From positions 70,203 to 134,202 of the forward strand of contig JBFLWP010000007.1 of assembly GCA_040757595.1 (NCBI GenBank): DNA of 64,000 bases, in the 5' to 3' direction. Origin of the DNA: Nitrospirota bacterium (GTDB lineage: Bacteria > Nitrospirota > Nitrospiria > Nitrospirales > Nitrospiraceae). Shown here piece by piece: positions 7,964 through 17,072 of the stretch (its first letter is position 1; every line of letters starts with the position of its first letter). Below the pieces are notes generated by a model. It searched no databases. It had not been told where the DNA came from and was given only the letters and a program-made list of their open reading frames with translations. The position numbers and the translations under genes were made by a program.

Positions 7964-9186
7964 AGCGCGTGCGCTCGATCGAATCGCGGATCCCGGCCTT
8001 CCTGCCCGTGCTGCGCTGGGCCTGCACCGGAATCACGCTCCTGGCATGTCCCGGCTGCGACACCGCTCCCGGCGACGCCACCGGCGCCAGACCCGTCCAG
8101 CCTTCCACCCAGCCAGGCATCGTGAGGCTCGCGCCTGAAGCCCTCGCGCAGATCGGGATCGAAACGAAGCCGGTCGCGAAAGGGGAGTTCCGCTCTTACC
8201 GGGATTTCCCGGGTACCGTCCAGCCGAACGAGAACGCGCTGGCCGAAATCACGGCGCTGGTGCGCGGACGCATCCTCGACGTCCACGCAGACCTCGGACA
8301 GGAGGTCAAGGCCGGTGCGCTGCTGGCGTTGCTGTACAGCAGCGAGCTCGGGATCGCCCAATCGTCTTACCTGAAGGCCAACGCGAAGCTGCACCTGGCC
8401 GAGCAGGCCTTCGGACGAGCCCAGCTGTTGCTCAAGGAGAAGGTCATCGGCCGCAGCGAGTTCCAGCGCCGGCAAGGAGACCTGGTCAGCGCCAGGGCCG
8501 AAGCTCGTGAAGCAAGGGATCGACTCCAGTTGCTCGGCATGAAAGACAAAGAGATTCGGGAGCTGGAGCGGAAGGAACGCATTCGCTCCCACGTTCCCAT
8601 CCACGCCCCGTTCGACGGTCGCATCATTGCTCGCAACGTGACCAGGGGCGAGGTGATCAACACCTCTGACCGACTCTTCGTGGTCGCGGACCTTTCAACC
8701 GTGTGGGTCCTTGCCAACGTACCGGAGAAAGACATCCCGCCCATCCTTCGATCCGTGGAGCAAAACCGGTCGGTGGAGGTGCACGTCTCCGCCTACCAAA
8801 ACCAGGTCTTTCCGGGGCGAATCACCTACGTCGGAGACCTGCTCGATCCTGCGACCCGTACGATGAAGGTCCGCGTCGAAGTGCCAAACTCCGACGGGCG
8901 TCTTAAAGGCGAAATGTTCGCTTCAGTGCGCATCCCGCTGGATCCGCTGCCGGATTCCCTGACGGTGCCCGTGGCGGCCGTGCAGCAGGACCAGGGAGAG
9001 ACGATCGTCTTTGTCCAAGTCGCCGACCGCCAGTTCGCCAGACGGACGGTGAGACTCGGCGGCGAAAGCGGAGGGCATATCCTGGTCCTGGGCGGGCTTT
9101 CTGAGGGAGAGTTGGTCGTGACCCAAGGCGCGTTCGTCCTGAGGACCGAGCTCGCAAAGACCGTGCAGGGCGGTCCCTTGGAATGA
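7960..9186 (+). CDS. RND efflux periplasmic adaptor (CzcB/CusB-like)
   Basis: Membrane-fusion protein of 408 residues that links the inner-membrane pump to the outer-membrane duct. The N-terminus carries a hydrophobic segment ending in LLACPGC, so lipid attachment at one of these Cys is likely. The core shows barrel-sandwich (lipoyl-like) halves around 'ALVRGRILDVHADLGQEV' and 'HAPFDGRIIARNVTRGEV', separated by an alpha-hairpin, followed by beta-barrel and membrane-proximal domains. There is no His-rich N-terminal or CusF-like extension. 4-nt overlaps on both sides. Confidence 0.88.
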   Translation: MKRVRSIESRIPAFLPVLRWACTGITLLACPGCDTAPGDATGARPVQPSTQPGIVRLAPEALAQIGIETKPVAKGEFRSYRDFPGTVQPNENALAEITALVRGRILDVHADLGQEVKAGALLALLYSSELGIAQSSYLKANAKLHLAEQAFGRAQLLLKEKVIGRSEFQRRQGDLVSARAEAREARDRLQLLGMKDKEIRELERKERIRSHVPIHAPFDGRIIARNVTRGEVINTSDRLFVVADLSTVWVLANVPEKDIPPILRSVEQNRSVEVHVSAYQNQVFPGRITYVGDLLDPATRTMKVRVEVPNSDGRLKGEMFASVRIPLDPLPDSLTVPVAAVQQDQGETIVFVQVADRQFARRTVRLGGESGGHILVLGGLSEGELVVTQGAFVLRTELAKTVQGGPLE

Positions 9187-12100
9187 TCAATCCCCTCCTG
9201 GCTTTCTCACTCCGTCAGCCTGTTCTCATCCTGGCCCTGGTCTGTCTGGCAGGACTGGCAGGGCTCTACGCCTTCCAGGTCCTGCCGATCGACGCTTTTC
9301 CGGACGTCACCAACGTCCAGGTGCAGATCCTCACCGAAGCCCATGGCCTCTCCCCGGTGGAGGTGGAGCGTTTCATCACGATCCCGATCGAGTTGCAGAT
9401 GATGGGACTGCCGGATCTCACTCAGATTCGCTCCTTGTCCAAATTCGGGCTGTCCCAAATCACGGTCGTCTTCCAGGACCACGTCAACGTCTACTTTGCC
9501 AGGCAGCTCGTGCTCGAGCGGCTGATCGAGGCGAAGGACCGTCTGCCCGACCGGGCCGAACCGGTATTGGCCCCGGTGACCACCGGGCTCGGGGAGGTCT
9601 ATCAATACTATCTGGCGAGGCCGGGCGACCTGGGCGACATCCCGGCGATCCGGGAAGAGGAACTCACGGAGCAGCGGACCATCCAGGATTGGATCGTCCG
9701 GCCGCTGCTGAAGAGCGTGCCCGGCGTGATCGACGTCAACTCGCTGGGCGGGTACGTCAAACAATACCAGGTTCTGGTGGATGCCGCCAAGCTGCGCAAG
9801 TACGACCTCTCGCTGCACGAGGTGTTCAACGCCATCGCCAACAACAACGCGAACGCCGGCGGCAACGTGATCGAGCGACAGGCGGAGAAACTGATCGTGC
9901 GCGGCGTCGGGCTGATCAAGACGGCCGCGGACGTGGAGCACATTGTCGTAAAAGCGGCCGGCGGTACGCCGGTGTTCGTGCGGGACATCGCCGACGTCCG
10001 GATCGCCCACGCGGTCCGCCATGGAGCGGCCGTGCTGAACGGGAACCTGGAGGTGGTGGCGGGTATCGTGCTGATGCTGCGCGAGGGCAACGCACGGGAG
10101 GTCGTCGAGCAAGTCAAACGGAAGGTGGAAGAGCTCCACCGCAACCGCGTGCTGCCGGGCAATCTCCAGATCGTGCCCTTTTACGACCGGAGCGAGTTGG
10201 TGACGTCGGCCCTCCGCACGGTGCACAAGGCTCTGGTGGAGGGCGTCGTCTTCGTCGTGCTCGTCCTGTTCCTGTTTCTCGGCAATCTCCGGAGCGCCCT
10301 CATCGTGACCGCGACCCTGATCGTCGCGCCGCTCAGCACCTTCATCGTCATGCGACAGGTCGGCCTCTCGGCCAATCTGATGTCGCTCGGCGGGCTGGCG
10401 ATCGCGATCGGCATGATGGTGGACGGTTCGGTGGTCGTCGTGGAAAATGTGTCCCGGCGGCTCTCCGAAGGAGGGGGCAGCGCGGACGCCAGGTGGCGGG
10501 TCGTGCTGGAGGCCGCCAGGGAAGTGGGGCAGCCGGTCGTCTTCGGCATTCTGATCATCATCCTCGTATTCCTGCCGTTGCTCGCACTCCAGGGGATGGA
10601 GGGAAAGCTCTTCGCGCCCATGGCCTACACGATCGTCATCGCCCTCGTCGTCTCCCTGCTCCTGTCCCTGACCCTGTCCCCCGTGCTCTGTTCACTCTCC
10701 CTGAAGCCCGAAGGGGAGCGGGACACCGTTCCGGTCCGGTGGGCCAAGCGGGTCTACGAGCCCGCCCTCCGCTGGACGTTGGGGCACCGGCGCCACGTGC
10801 TGGCCGCGGCGCTCATCCTGCTCGTGACCAGTCTCCTTATGGTGCCTTGGCTGGGCACCGAATTCATTCCCATCCTCGACGAAGGGGCCATCACGCCGCA
10901 AACCGTCCGGCTGCCGAGCATTTCTCTGTCTGAATCCATCGAGCTGGAAAAGCAGGTCCATCGGGCCATCCGCGAGTTCCCCGAGGTGCGGTCCGTGGTC
11001 GGGAAGATCGGACGGTCCGAGATCGCGAACGATCCACAGGAGCCCAACGAGAGCGATCCGGTCGTCCTGTTGCACCCGCGCGAGACCTGGACGACCGCGT
11101 CGGGCAAAAAGGAACTGGTCGACAAGATCCGGCACAGACTGGCCAAGATTCCCGGCGTCTCGATCCTGATGAGCCAGCCGATCCAGCAGCGGGTGGACGA
11201 GTTGATCTCCGGGGTCCGAACCGAGGTTTCGATCAAGCTGTTCGGGGACGACTTGGACATCTTAAGGGCGAAGGCCGAGCAGATCGCCTCGGTCATGCGG
11301 AGCATCCGGGGCGTCGAGGACCTCAAGGTGGAGCAAATTTCGGGACAACCCTACCTCACCGTGGACATCGATCGGGGCCGGATCGCCAGGCACGGGATCA
11401 ACGTCGCGGACGTGCAGGAGATCATCGAGACGGCCATCGCCGGAAAGGCCGCCACGCAGGTCTACGAGCAGGAACGGCGCTTTGCCCTGGTCGTCCGCTT
11501 CCCGGAAGACCAGCGAAGCAGCGTGGAGGCGATCAGCAACATTCTCGTGAAGACCGCCTCCGGAGCTCTGATCCCGCTCAGCGATCTGGCCTCCATCCAG
11601 ATTCGCGAGGGGCCCGTGCACATCAGTCGGGAGCAAGTCCGCCGTCGCGTTTACATCGGCTTCAACGTGGAAGGCCGGGACATCGCGAGCGTGGTCGCCG
11701 AGGGTCAGAAGAAGCTCGCGTCCCAGATGACCCTGCCCCCCGGCTACACGGTCGCTTGGAGCGGGGCGTTCGAGAACATGCAACGGGCCATGGCCCGCCT
11801 GCGAATCATCGTGCCCGTCACGATCGGCCTGATCTTTCTCCTGCTTTTTTCCTCTTTCAACTCAGCCCGCTACGCCGCGCTGATCATCCTGAATTTGCCG
11901 TTTTCCCTGATCGGCGGCATCGTGGCCCTCTGGACGACCGGCCACTACCTCAGCGTCCCGGCCGCCGTCGGGTTCATCGCCCTTTTCGGCGTCGCCGTGC
12001 TGAACGGGATCGTCCTGGTCTCCTGCATCAACAAACTGCGGGAGGACGGGGTGGCCGACGAGGAAGCCGTCGTGACCGGCTGTACGCTGCGTCTGCGGCC

Positions 12101-12287
12101 GGTCCTGATGACGGCGCTGGTGACGCTGCTCGGTCTCCTGCCCATGGCCTTCGCCCAGGGGATCGGGGCCGAGGTCCAGCGTCCGCTGGCGATCGTCGTG
12201 ATCGGAGGGCTCGTCAGCTCGACGCTCCTGACCCTGGTCGTGCTGCCGGCTCTCTACCGCTGGTTCCAGGAACCGTCCAGGGCGTGA
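9183..12287 (+). CDS. Heavy-metal efflux RND permease (CzcA/CusA family)
   Basis: Proton-driven inner-membrane pump of 1034 residues exporting metal cations via the adaptor and outer-membrane duct. N-terminal family marks are clear (LPIDAFPDVTNVQVQ; RSLSKFGLSQITVVF). Transmembrane helix 4 reads A406-I-A-I-G-M-M-V-D414-G-S-V-V-V-V-E421: the proton-relay D414 and E421 are present, but the first Asp of the CzcA 'DFG' motif is absent, as in CusA. This points away from the classical Co/Zn/Cd CzcA subgroup and toward a Cu/Ag-like or unclassified subgroup; substrate remains unproven. Last gene of the operon. Confidence 0.9.
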   Translation: MINPLLAFSLRQPVLILALVCLAGLAGLYAFQVLPIDAFPDVTNVQVQILTEAHGLSPVEVERFITIPIELQMMGLPDLTQIRSLSKFGLSQITVVFQDHVNVYFARQLVLERLIEAKDRLPDRAEPVLAPVTTGLGEVYQYYLARPGDLGDIPAIREEELTEQRTIQDWIVRPLLKSVPGVIDVNSLGGYVKQYQVLVDAAKLRKYDLSLHEVFNAIANNNANAGGNVIERQAEKLIVRGVGLIKTAADVEHIVVKAAGGTPVFVRDIADVRIAHAVRHGAAVLNGNLEVVAGIVLMLREGNAREVVEQVKRKVEELHRNRVLPGNLQIVPFYDRSELVTSALRTVHKALVEGVVFVVLVLFLFLGNLRSALIVTATLIVAPLSTFIVMRQVGLSANLMSLGGLAIAIGMMVDGSVVVVENVSRRLSEGGGSADARWRVVLEAAREVGQPVVFGILIIILVFLPLLALQGMEGKLFAPMAYTIVIALVVSLLLSLTLSPVLCSLSLKPEGERDTVPVRWAKRVYEPALRWTLGHRRHVLAAALILLVTSLLMVPWLGTEFIPILDEGAITPQTVRLPSISLSESIELEKQVHRAIREFPEVRSVVGKIGRSEIANDPQEPNESDPVVLLHPRETWTTASGKKELVDKIRHRLAKIPGVSILMSQPIQQRVDELISGVRTEVSIKLFGDDLDILRAKAEQIASVMRSIRGVEDLKVEQISGQPYLTVDIDRGRIARHGINVADVQEIIETAIAGKAATQVYEQERRFALVVRFPEDQRSSVEAISNILVKTASGALIPLSDLASIQIREGPVHISREQVRRRVYIGFNVEGRDIASVVAEGQKKLASQMTLPPGYTVAWSGAFENMQRAMARLRIIVPVTIGLIFLLLFSSFNSARYAALIILNLPFSLIGGIVALWTTGHYLSVPAAVGFIALFGVAVLNGIVLVSCINKLREDGVADEEAVVTGCTLRLRPVLMTALVTLLGLLPMAFAQGIGAEVQRPLAIVVIGGLVSSTLLTLVVLPALYRWFQEPSRA

Positions 12288-12348
12288 GGGGACCGGAGGC
12301 AACGGAGACGCGATGGCAGATGAGTCAGCGGACCGCCGGTCGGTCAAA

Positions 12349-12570
12349 CTATGGGGAGCTGACCGTAGGGACCAGGCGTCCCCAACGAATCCGCTGCCAC
12401 ACCCTTTCATGGGCCCAATAAAGAAATATTTTGGTAACAGCTTCGGTAGATCCCACGAAGGCCGCAACCTTGATGCTCCCCGAAAAGATGAAGGTCAACA
12501 GCATCGTATCGAGGGTCCCAACCACACGCCAACTGATCCCCTTGAGAACACTCCGAATGTGGGTTTCCAT
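12349..12570 (-). CDS. DUF2061-family small membrane protein
   Basis: 73 residues with the start chosen at an internal ATG, because AAGGAG lies 7 nt upstream there; the longer reading from 12606 lacks a ribosome site. The sequence 'SVLKGISWRVVGTLDTMLLTFIFSG' plus a second hydrophobic helix and 'KIFLYWAHERVW' is typical of DUF2061, small two-helix inner-membrane proteins of unknown function, sometimes found near sulfur-assimilation genes. It follows the Rrf2 regulator by 45 nt on the same strand and is probably its co-transcribed target. Confidence 0.75.
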   Translation of the reverse strand: METHIRSVLKGISWRVVGTLDTMLLTFIFSGSIKVAAFVGSTEAVTKIFLYWAHERVWQRIRWGRLVPTVSSP

Positions 12571-12615
12571 TCCCGCTCCTTGTCGCCCGGTCGCAATTTC
12601 ATTCATGGCATTCGA

Positions 12616-13065
12616 TCATTCCCGACCATGCTCAACGTTTCCGACGTTCCTGACGAAGTTACTGAGCGTGTAGTTGTCCAGGATGTCGGCGATCGCGTTC
12701 CTCACCCCGAGCATCACCTGCTGTATGGGGCAACTGGCCTTGTCCGCATAGGGGCAATCGCTGCACTTCTGATAGGCGGTCTTGCTGACGCAGCGGATGG
12801 GCGCCAGGGGGCCGTCCAGGAGCCGGATCACCTGGCCCAATGTGATCTCGTCGGGAGATTTGATGAGGCTGTAGCCCCCGCTCACGCCGCGCTTGCTGGC
12901 CAACAGCCCGGCGTTCTTGAGCGTCAGCAGGATCTGCTCGAGAAACTCGATGGGAATGTTCTGCCGCTCGGCGATCTCGTAGCGTTGCAGCAGCCTCCGG
13001 CCATGCTGGGCCGTCAGCTCCAGAAGGGCCCTGAGCGCGTACTCGCTTTTCTTTGAGAACTTCAC
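12616..13065 (-). CDS. Rrf2-family transcriptional regulator
   Basis: 149 residues from the GTG at 13065, which puts the conserved MKFSKKSEYALRALLEL-type opening at the N-terminus; a longer reading from 13134 adds non-conserved residues. A winged HTH (about 1-65, 'IPIEFLEQILLTLKNAGLL') is followed by a dimer helix and a Cys cluster: C92-x8-C101-x2-C104-x7-C112. Rrf2 proteins use such Cys to hold an Fe-S cluster that senses iron, redox state or NO; the four-Cys spacing differs from IscR (C-x5-C-x5-C). The ribosome site is weak. Likely regulates itself and the DUF2061 gene. Confidence 0.82.
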   Translation of the reverse strand: MKFSKKSEYALRALLELTAQHGRRLLQRYEIAERQNIPIEFLEQILLTLKNAGLLASKRGVSGGYSLIKSPDEITLGQVIRLLDGPLAPIRCVSKTAYQKCSDCPYADKASCPIQQVMLGVRNAIADILDNYTLSNFVRNVGNVEHGRE

Positions 13066-13365
13066 GGCAGCGGCGAATCTAAACTGACTTTCTAAATTTT
13101 TCCGACAATAGAGCAACCGCCTGTGATTCGTCAAGCCTAAATGACGAACCCACCGCGGCAGCTCAGGAACGATTTGCTTGTCAGACCGCTTCCAAGGACA
13201 GCAATATTTCAGATCATTTCAGTCCTCTACCTGCTTGACACCATGCCGCGTTCCTTGTTAGCTTTGCGAGGTCTGTCACCCGTTGGGAACCGGTTCGCCA
13301 GAGCGTCAATCTTCTGCATCAACCAAGCCCTGGACCAGTCGCGCCGTAACGGTTAAGGAAGACCT
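13066..13365. other. Intergenic region between Rrf2 gene and glyQ
   Basis: 300 nt between divergent genes. The Rrf2 side is AT-rich (about 13075-13110) and would hold its promoter and operator. The glyQ side holds the promoter listed at 13235. No T-box (tRNA-sensing leader) features such as a clear terminator were seen. A 71-codon open frame inside looks spurious. Confidence 0.5.
13235..13263 (+). promoter_or_regulatory. Possible glyQ promoter
   Basis: A consensus TTGACA (13235-13240) is followed after 17 nt by TTAGCT (13258-13263), a weak -10. It would leave a leader of about 95 nt before the glyQ GTG. Confidence 0.35.
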
Positions 13366-14277
13366 GTGACCCTCCAGGAGCTGATCCTCTCCCTTCACCG
13401 CTTTTGGGCCGACCGCGGCTGCGTAATCCATCAACCTTACGATCTGGAAATGGGAGCCGGGACCTTTCACCCGGCCACCTTCCTGAGGGCCCTGGGACCG
13501 GAGCCCTGGCGCGCCGCCTATCCTCAGCCCTGCCGCCGCCCGACCGACGGCCGCTACGGGGAAAATCCCAATCGCCTGCAGCATTACTACCAGTACCAGG
13601 TCGTGCTGAAACCGTCGCCCGACGACGTCCAGGCTCTGTACCTGGAGAGTCTGGCGAGCCTGGGAATCAACCCGCGGCAGCACGACATCCGGTTCGTTCA
13701 GGACGACTGGGAATCCCCCACGTTGGGCGCCTGGGGCCTCGGGTGGGAAGTCCGCCTGGACGGGATGGAGATCACCCAGTTCACCTATTTCCAGGAGATC
13801 GGGGGAATCGAGCTGAACCCGATCACGGTCGAGCTCACGTACGGCACCGAGCGGATCGCCATGTACCTTCAGCAGGTGGACAGCGTGTTCGATCTGGCCT
13901 GGAACGACGGGGTCACCTACGGTGAAATTCACCACGAGACGGAAGTCCAATTCTCGAAATATAATTTCGAGTCGGCGGACGTGCCCTTGCTCGCCGAGGC
14001 CTTCAAGGCCTACGAGGCGGAATGCACCAGGCTGATCGGGCAGGATCTGGTCCTGCCGGCCTATGACTGCTGCATCAAGACCTCCCACGTCTTCAACCTG
14101 CTGGATGCGCGCGGAGCCATCAGCGTCGCCGAGCGAACGGGCTACATCGCCCGCGTCCGGGCCCTGGCCCGGCGGTGCGCGGAACGGTACGTCGCGCAGC
14201 GCGAAGCGCTGGGCTATCCGCTGCTGAGGCATGCCGCTCGTGCCAAGGGCGGCAAGGCTGAGGTTTCGCCCCGGTAG
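13366..14277 (+). CDS. glyQ: Glycine--tRNA ligase alpha subunit
   Basis: Catalytic subunit of the bacterial alpha2beta2 glycyl-tRNA synthetase; activates glycine with ATP and charges tRNA-Gly. 303 residues, normal length. Class II core motifs are evident: '[33 protein letters not shown]', '[12 protein letters not shown]', '[12 protein letters not shown]' and '[14 protein letters not shown]'. It starts at GTG behind an AAGGAAG site. glyS follows after 12 nt, so they form an operon. Confidence 0.96.
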   Translation: MTLQELILSLHRFWADRGCVIHQPYDLEMGAGTFHPATFLRALGPEPWRAAYPQPCRRPTDGRYGENPNRLQHYYQYQVVLKPSPDDVQALYLESLASLGINPRQHDIRFVQDDWESPTLGAWGLGWEVRLDGMEITQFTYFQEIGGIELNPITVELTYGTERIAMYLQQVDSVFDLAWNDGVTYGEIHHETEVQFSKYNFESADVPLLAEAFKAYEAECTRLIGQDLVLPAYDCCIKTSHVFNLLDARGAISVAERTGYIARVRALARRCAERYVAQREALGYPLLRHAARAKGGKAEVSPR

Positions 14278-14289
14278 CAGTCAGTCTCC

Positions 14290-16515
14290 ATGGCCAAGCC
14301 GACGACAGGCAAGAACGCCGCTTCCCGACGCCAGACTCCGGCCTCACCTAGCGCGGAGCTCCTGCTGGAGATTGGAACAGAGGAGCTCCCGCACCAGTTC
14401 ATTGCCCCCGCGCTACGCTCTCTCCGAGAGTCGGCCGAACGGCTGTTCAAGGAACACCGGCTCACCCACGGCACCATCGGAACGTTCGGAACGCCGAGGC
14501 GGCTCGTCCTGGCGGTTCAGGCCCTGGCCGGCCGGCAGACGGCGACGATGCGCGAAGCCATGGGCCCTTCGAAAGCCGTCGCCTTCGACGCAGCCGGACA
14601 GCCGACGAAGGCCGCCCTCGGGTTCGCCGGTTCGCAGGGAATCGCCGTCGCCGACCTGGGGATCCGCCGGACCCCCAAGGGCGAATACGTCTTTGCCGTC
14701 AAGCGCGACCAAGGACGTACGGCCCCGGCAATCCTCGCGGAGCTCCTGCCCGGCCTGATCGCCGGCCTCTCCTTTCCCAAGTCCATGAAGTGGAACGAGA
14801 CCGGCCTGCGCTTCGCGCGGCCCATCCGCTGGCTGCTCGCCCTCTACGGCGGCAAGCCCGTTCCGTTTCAGGTCGGCGGCATCTCCTCCGGCGCCAAAAC
14901 CTGGGGCCATCGGTTCCTCGGCCCATCGGGGAAGGGAAGCCGGCTGGGCCTGCCGGTGAAGGATCTCAAGTCCTACCAGCACGTGCTGAAGAAGCACTTC
15001 GTCATCCCGGATCAGGACGAACGGCGCAGGCTGATTGACAAGCAACTGGATGACCTGGCCAGGTCGGCTCGCGGGCATCTGCACCGGGACGAAGAGCTGC
15101 TGGAGCAGGCCGTCTACGCGGTGGAGCACCCGCACGCCGTCCTCGGAGAGTTCAATCCGCAGTACCTGTCCCTCCCCAAAGAGACCATCATGACCGCGAT
15201 GAAGGAGCACCAGGGCTTCTTCGCCCTCATGGACCGGAAGGGGAACGTGCTCCCGCGCTTCGTCTCGGTCACGAACATGAAGCTGCCCAACATGGGGCTG
15301 ATCAGGGCGGGGAACGAGCGGGTGCTGGCCGCCCGGCTGGCCGACGCCAAGTTCTACTTCGACGAGGATCGGAAGACCAGGCTGGCCGATCGGATGGAGA
15401 AGCTCAAAGGGGTCATCTTTCACCAAAAGATCGGCACGCAGTACGAGCGGACCCTTCGTCTGAAAGAGCTGGCTGGGGAATTGGCCAACAGACTCCAACA
15501 GGCGGGTCTGCCAGTTGAACCAACCGTTAACACGACCTGCCGCCGCGCCGCGGAATTGTGCAAGGCTGACCTTACCACGGGCCTTGTCGGCGAGTTCCCA
15601 ACTCTTCAGGGCGTCATGGGAGGGGAATATGCCAGGCACGACGGGGAGCCGGAAGAAGTCTGCCGCGCGATCGCCGAACAGTACCTTCCCCGGTTCGCGG
15701 AGGACGAGCTGCCCAAGACGCAGGCCGGCCTGATCCTGTCTCTTGCGGACCGGCTCGATTCGATCTTCTCGTTCTTCCGCGTCGGTCTCATCCCCAGCGG
15801 CTCCGAGGATCCGTTCGGGCTCAGGCGGCATGCCCTGGCCATTGTCAGAATCATTCTGGAGGGCAACCTGCCGTTAGACCTCGGGAAGTTAGCGGTCACA
15901 GTCTACGATATCTTGCTCGACGCAGGGATTAAGTCCGCCACTGCCGCGGCCAAAGCTGACACGCCTCATCCAGAAGTTGAGTTCATCCTGGACCGGTTGC
16001 GATACTATGGACGGACAGTAGATGGATTGCGGGACGACGTCATGGACGCCGTGCTTGAGGCTGAGAGGAAGAGGACGCCGACTCTGGAGGACCGGTTCAA
16101 GAACTTGCCCGACCTGTACGCCAGGATGAAAGCCATCCAGGCCATTACGACCAGGCCCGAGTTCGATCCGCTGATGATCGGCTTCAAGCGGGCGCACCGC
16201 ATCGTGGAGAAGGAGCGATGGGTGCAGGAGGAGGTGGACCCGGTCCTCTTCCAGCATCCCTCCGAGACCGAGCTGCACAAGGCCCTCGACGAGGTGAGGC
16301 TCCAGGTTCCCTATGCCATCGCGCAGGGGGACTATGCGACGGCCCTCGACGGGCTCGTCCGGCTCAAGCCGGCCATTGATGCGTTCTTCGTCGGCGTGCT
16401 GGTCAACACCGAGGAAAAACGCTTGCGGGAGAATCGTCTGTCGCTCCTGTGCGCGGTGGACCGGCTGTTCCTGCAGTTCGCGGACTTTTCGCAGATCGTG
16501 GTGCAGGGGGCCTGA
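14290..16515 (+). CDS. glyS: Glycine--tRNA ligase beta subunit
   Basis: 741 residues, near the usual ~690-720 with a slightly longer basic N-terminus. The opening 'LLLEIGTEELPHQFIAPALRSL' and 'LPKSMKWNETGLRFARPIRWLLALYGG' are hallmark segments. The HD-like central domain includes 'ADLTTGLVGEFPTLQGVMGGEYAR', and the C-terminal anticodon-binding domain ends in 'RENRLSLLCAVDRLFLQFADFSQIV'. It binds tRNA-Gly and is needed for charging with GlyQ. No anomalies. Confidence 0.96.
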   Translation: MAKPTTGKNAASRRQTPASPSAELLLEIGTEELPHQFIAPALRSLRESAERLFKEHRLTHGTIGTFGTPRRLVLAVQALAGRQTATMREAMGPSKAVAFDAAGQPTKAALGFAGSQGIAVADLGIRRTPKGEYVFAVKRDQGRTAPAILAELLPGLIAGLSFPKSMKWNETGLRFARPIRWLLALYGGKPVPFQVGGISSGAKTWGHRFLGPSGKGSRLGLPVKDLKSYQHVLKKHFVIPDQDERRRLIDKQLDDLARSARGHLHRDEELLEQAVYAVEHPHAVLGEFNPQYLSLPKETIMTAMKEHQGFFALMDRKGNVLPRFVSVTNMKLPNMGLIRAGNERVLAARLADAKFYFDEDRKTRLADRMEKLKGVIFHQKIGTQYERTLRLKELAGELANRLQQAGLPVEPTVNTTCRRAAELCKADLTTGLVGEFPTLQGVMGGEYARHDGEPEEVCRAIAEQYLPRFAEDELPKTQAGLILSLADRLDSIFSFFRVGLIPSGSEDPFGLRRHALAIVRIILEGNLPLDLGKLAVTVYDILLDAGIKSATAAAKADTPHPEVEFILDRLRYYGRTVDGLRDDVMDAVLEAERKRTPTLEDRFKNLPDLYARMKAIQAITTRPEFDPLMIGFKRAHRIVEKERWVQEEVDPVLFQHPSETELHKALDEVRLQVPYAIAQGDYATALDGLVRLKPAIDAFFVGVLVNTEEKRLRENRLSLLCAVDRLFLQFADFSQIVVQGA

Positions 16516-16530
16516 TGGGGTAGCCAGCCC

Positions 16531-17031
16531 ATGACCGACCCGGGCGAAGACCGCGCCGTCTCCGCGGACCCTGGCGCGGAGGAGAAGACTCGACGGCTGC
16601 GACGCTACGCCTACGGCGTCACGGCCGCGATGATCGTCCTGTGCAATGCGATCTTTCTGCTGGGGGTGTGGGGAAGCGGCGTCAACCTGGAAACCCTGGT
16701 CCGCATGCCGGACGTCTTCGATCCGGCCAAGGACGTGTGTCTGCGGCTGAGCTGGCACCGGGTGCCCGGGGTCGAGGGTCCGGTGCGGCTCTGCAACGAG
16801 TGGATCAACCTGTCGGATCCCTCGGGGCAGACGCACCAGTTCCAGAAGGACACCAAGATCGTGCAGGGCGCTGACGGCCGGCTGTATTTCGAGCACGGCA
16901 CCAGAGTAGACTACCGGCTGTTTCTGCTCGGCGCCTTCATCGCGGCCGTGATCGCGATGGGCCTTCTGCTCAAGCGCTACCTGATCACCCGGTACCGGCT
17001 GCGGCTGGAGACCCAGGGCGGCGGAGGCTAA
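16531..17031 (+). CDS. Two-helix membrane protein of unknown function
   Basis: 166 residues with transmembrane segments at about 30-50 and 128-150. The extracytoplasmic loop between them (about 52-125) has two Cys in 'KDVCLRLSWHRVPG' and 'VRLCNEWINLSD', about 24 residues apart, that could form a disulfide. The short cytoplasmic tail is basic and ends in a Gly run. It sits 15 nt after glyS and 41 nt before ppdK, so it is likely co-transcribed. No family recognised. Confidence 0.6.
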   Translation: MTDPGEDRAVSADPGAEEKTRRLRRYAYGVTAAMIVLCNAIFLLGVWGSGVNLETLVRMPDVFDPAKDVCLRLSWHRVPGVEGPVRLCNEWINLSDPSGQTHQFQKDTKIVQGADGRLYFEHGTRVDYRLFLLGAFIAAVIAMGLLLKRYLITRYRLRLETQGGGG

Positions 17032-17072
17032 AGTTCCGGACGACTTCATCACGAGCAAAGGTAGGATCAGGC

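Noticed and set aside
13141-13356. 71-codon open frame between the Rrf2 gene and glyQ
   Set aside because: No ribosome site, no protein-like pattern, and it covers the predicted glyQ promoter.
13066-13365. T-box leader for glyQS
   Set aside because: No T-box core sequence and no terminator with a T-tract before glyQ.
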